64,000 bases of DNA. Origin: Lysobacterales bacterium. Its GTDB lineage: Bacteria; Pseudomonadota; Gammaproteobacteria; Xanthomonadales; Xanthomonadaceae. The notes beneath the pieces were generated by a model. That model worked only from the letters and a program-made list of their open reading frames with translations. It had not been told where the DNA came from and made no database searches. A program made the position numbers and the translations under genes. Shown here one piece after another: positions 62,850-64,000 of this stretch (position 1 is its first letter; every line of letters starts with the position of its first letter). The DNA is taken from the NCBI GenBank assembly GCA_017302135.1, contig JAFLDZ010000002.1:310001-374000 (forward strand), written 5' to 3'.

Positions 62850-63347
62850 ATGACCGACGCTACCAAGCTTCAAGCCGGCAAGGCACTCCCGAAATCCACG
62901 CTCTCGCTGCCGCTGGCGCTGTCCGACGGCAGTACCGCCAAACTCTCCGGTTACGCCGGCCAATGGCTGGTGATTTATTTCTATCCGAAGGATTCGACCC
63001 CGGGCTGCACCACCGAAGGCATCGATTTCAACGCGCTGCTACCGAAGTTCGCGAAGCTCGACACCACCGTGCTGGGCGTGTCGCGCGATTCGATCAAATC
63101 GCACCAGAATTTCTGCACCAAACAGGGCTTCGACTTCCAGTTGGTCAGCGATGCCGACGAAGCCCTGTGCGAGGCCTTCGACGTGATCCACGAAAAGAAC
63201 ATGTACGGCAAGAAAGTACTGGGCATCGTGCGCAGCACCTTCCTGATCGATCCGAAGGGCAAGCTCGCCGCCGAATGGCGCGGCGTGAAAGTCCCCGGGC
63301 ATGCCCAAGCCGTGCTCGACGCGCTGAAGGCTGCCCAGGCCCGGTGA
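62850..63347 (+). CDS. bcp: Thioredoxin-dependent peroxiredoxin (PrxQ/Bcp family)
   Basis: Reduces peroxides. The 165-residue product has the peroxidatic site YPKDSTPGCTTEG with Cys53. The resolving Cys that E. coli Bcp has five residues later is missing (Ile58 here); other cysteines occur in NFCTKQGF and ALCEAFD. It is therefore probably a 1-Cys-type or an atypical 2-Cys PrxQ. It retains VLGVSRDSIKSHQNFC, MYGKKVLGIVRSTFLIDPKG. The gcvR-bcp order is conserved in gammaproteobacteria. Confidence 0.94.
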   Translation: MTDATKLQAGKALPKSTLSLPLALSDGSTAKLSGYAGQWLVIYFYPKDSTPGCTTEGIDFNALLPKFAKLDTTVLGVSRDSIKSHQNFCTKQGFDFQLVSDADEALCEAFDVIHEKNMYGKKVLGIVRSTFLIDPKGKLAAEWRGVKVPGHAQAVLDALKAAQAR

Positions 63348-63468
63348 TCCAACGTCCTCGCAATGCCGACCATCGCCCCGCAACGCGGGCTGCGGTGATT
63401 TTCGGCTGCGTGGAGATCCAGCTCCGTATCCATTCCCTTCCGACTTCCCCAACCGGTAGCGCCTACGC

Positions 63469-64000
63469 ATGATGACCAAAGGCAAGCGCATCTACGTCCT
63501 CGACACCAACGTGCTGATGCACGATCCCACCGCGCTGTTCAAATTCGAGGAACACGATGTGTTCCTGCCGATGCAGGTGATCGAGGAACTGGACAACGCC
63601 AAGAAAGGCACCTCGGAAGCCAGCCGCAATGCGCGCCAGGTCAGCCGCTTCATCAATGAGCTGATCGAAACCCACGGCAGCGACAAGATCGCATCGGGCC
63701 TCACGCTGTCGCAGCCCAAAGGCCTGCAACTGCGCGCCGCCGACAGCATCGGCAAGCTGCGCTTCCAGACCGAAAGTTTCGATGCGGGCAAGCGTTTCGG
63801 TGCAGTGATTCCGGACAACCATATTCTCGGCGCGATCCTGGCACTGCGCGAAGCGGAGCCCGAGGTTCCGGTGGTGTTCGTCTCGAAGGACATCAACCTG
63901 CGGATCAAGGGCGCGATTGCGGGCATTCCGTCCGAAGACTACGAGAACGACCGCGCGCTCGACGATTTCAGCATGCTGTACACCGGCACCACGGCGCTGC
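63469..64000 (+). CDS. PhoH-family ATPase with N-terminal PIN domain, 5' part
   Basis: From the ATG at 63469 (or the next at 63472) the frame runs off the right edge with 177 codons visible. The PIN domain shows KRIYVLDTNVLMHDPTALFKF, FLPMQVIEELDNAKKG, SEASRNARQVSRFI, PDNHILGAILAL and VFVSKDINLRIKG, all the conserved acidic residues of PIN nucleases. The full-length family members (YlaK/PhoH2-type) couple this RNase to a PhoH helicase-like ATPase, which lies beyond the edge. It is 121 bp from bcp. Confidence 0.9.
   Translation, partial: MMTKGKRIYVLDTNVLMHDPTALFKFEEHDVFLPMQVIEELDNAKKGTSEASRNARQVSRFINELIETHGSDKIASGLTLSQPKGLQLRAADSIGKLRFQTESFDAGKRFGAVIPDNHILGAILALREAEPEVPVVFVSKDINLRIKGAIAGIPSEDYENDRALDDFSMLYTGTTAL

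Overview
The window is a high-GC (by eye about two-thirds G+C), gene-dense bacterial chromosome segment. Gene order and gene types point to a gammaproteobacterium of the Xanthomonadaceae/Lysobacteraceae (Lysobacter-like): the asd-fimV-truA-trpF-trpB-trpA-accD cluster, a GumN-type TraB protein, a Xanthomonad-style short RnfB, a folK-panB-panC-pgi cluster and a large TonB receptor. I identified no phage, insertion sequence, integrase or CRISPR array. Almost everything is chromosomal housekeeping, with a few accessory islands.

Layout. 1-11.8 kb (minus strand): prmB, aroC, asd, fimV, truA, trpF, trpB, trpA, accD, glmM and the 5' end of an isopenicillin N synthase-like oxygenase. This block covers aromatic amino acid synthesis, fatty acid initiation, cell-wall sugar supply and pole/pilus organisation. 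11.9-19.9 kb (mostly plus): SCO protein, phosphatidylserine decarboxylase, small envelope proteins, a lytic transglycosylase with LysM (minus), a HerA-like ATPase, a lipoprotein and greB. 20.1-21.2 kb: a low-GC HD-GYP gene followed by a degenerate-looking non-coding stretch. 21.2-23.3 kb (minus): rimO and a DUF3025 gene. 23.5-28.8 kb (plus): a tight run of dienelactone hydrolase, HIT protein, pxpB, pxpC, pxpA, DUF969 and DUF979, that is 5-oxoproline uptake and hydrolysis. It ends in a truncated pyroglutamyl-peptidase (pcp) remnant. 28.9-32.7 kb (minus): apbC, dcd, an RDD membrane protein and a TPR-sulfotransferase.

33-41 kb (plus) is the most accessory part: a TonB-dependent receptor, then a 0.7 kb regulatory gap with a strong sigma-54-type promoter and a candidate upstream activator site, then an orphan FtsX/MacB-type permease with a START-like lipid-binding protein, then two tandem DUF2147 genes. 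41.1-44.7 kb: metG (with a REP-like inverted repeat inside its coding sequence and a lower-GC middle section), a small lipoprotein, an RnfB-type ferredoxin protein and a membrane protein. 44.8-52.7 kb (minus): nnr, tsaE, amiC, a lipoprotein, mutL, a DUF1684 lipoprotein and a GumN/TraB protein. 52.7 kb to end: queG (plus), then pcnB, folK, panB, an SH3-like gene, panC and pgi (minus), tRNA-Glu(CTC), fdxA, a BamC-like lipoprotein and dapA (minus), and gcvR, a PrxQ peroxiredoxin and the start of a PhoH-family gene.

The best leads are the sigma-54/orphan permease/START module, the decayed pcp gene at the end of the 5-oxoproline operon, a family of GGTGCGC...GCGCACC hairpins that separates trpB from trpA and recurs between queG and pgi, and the REP-like element carried in frame within metG. 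All assignments come from reading the sequence; no database search was run.
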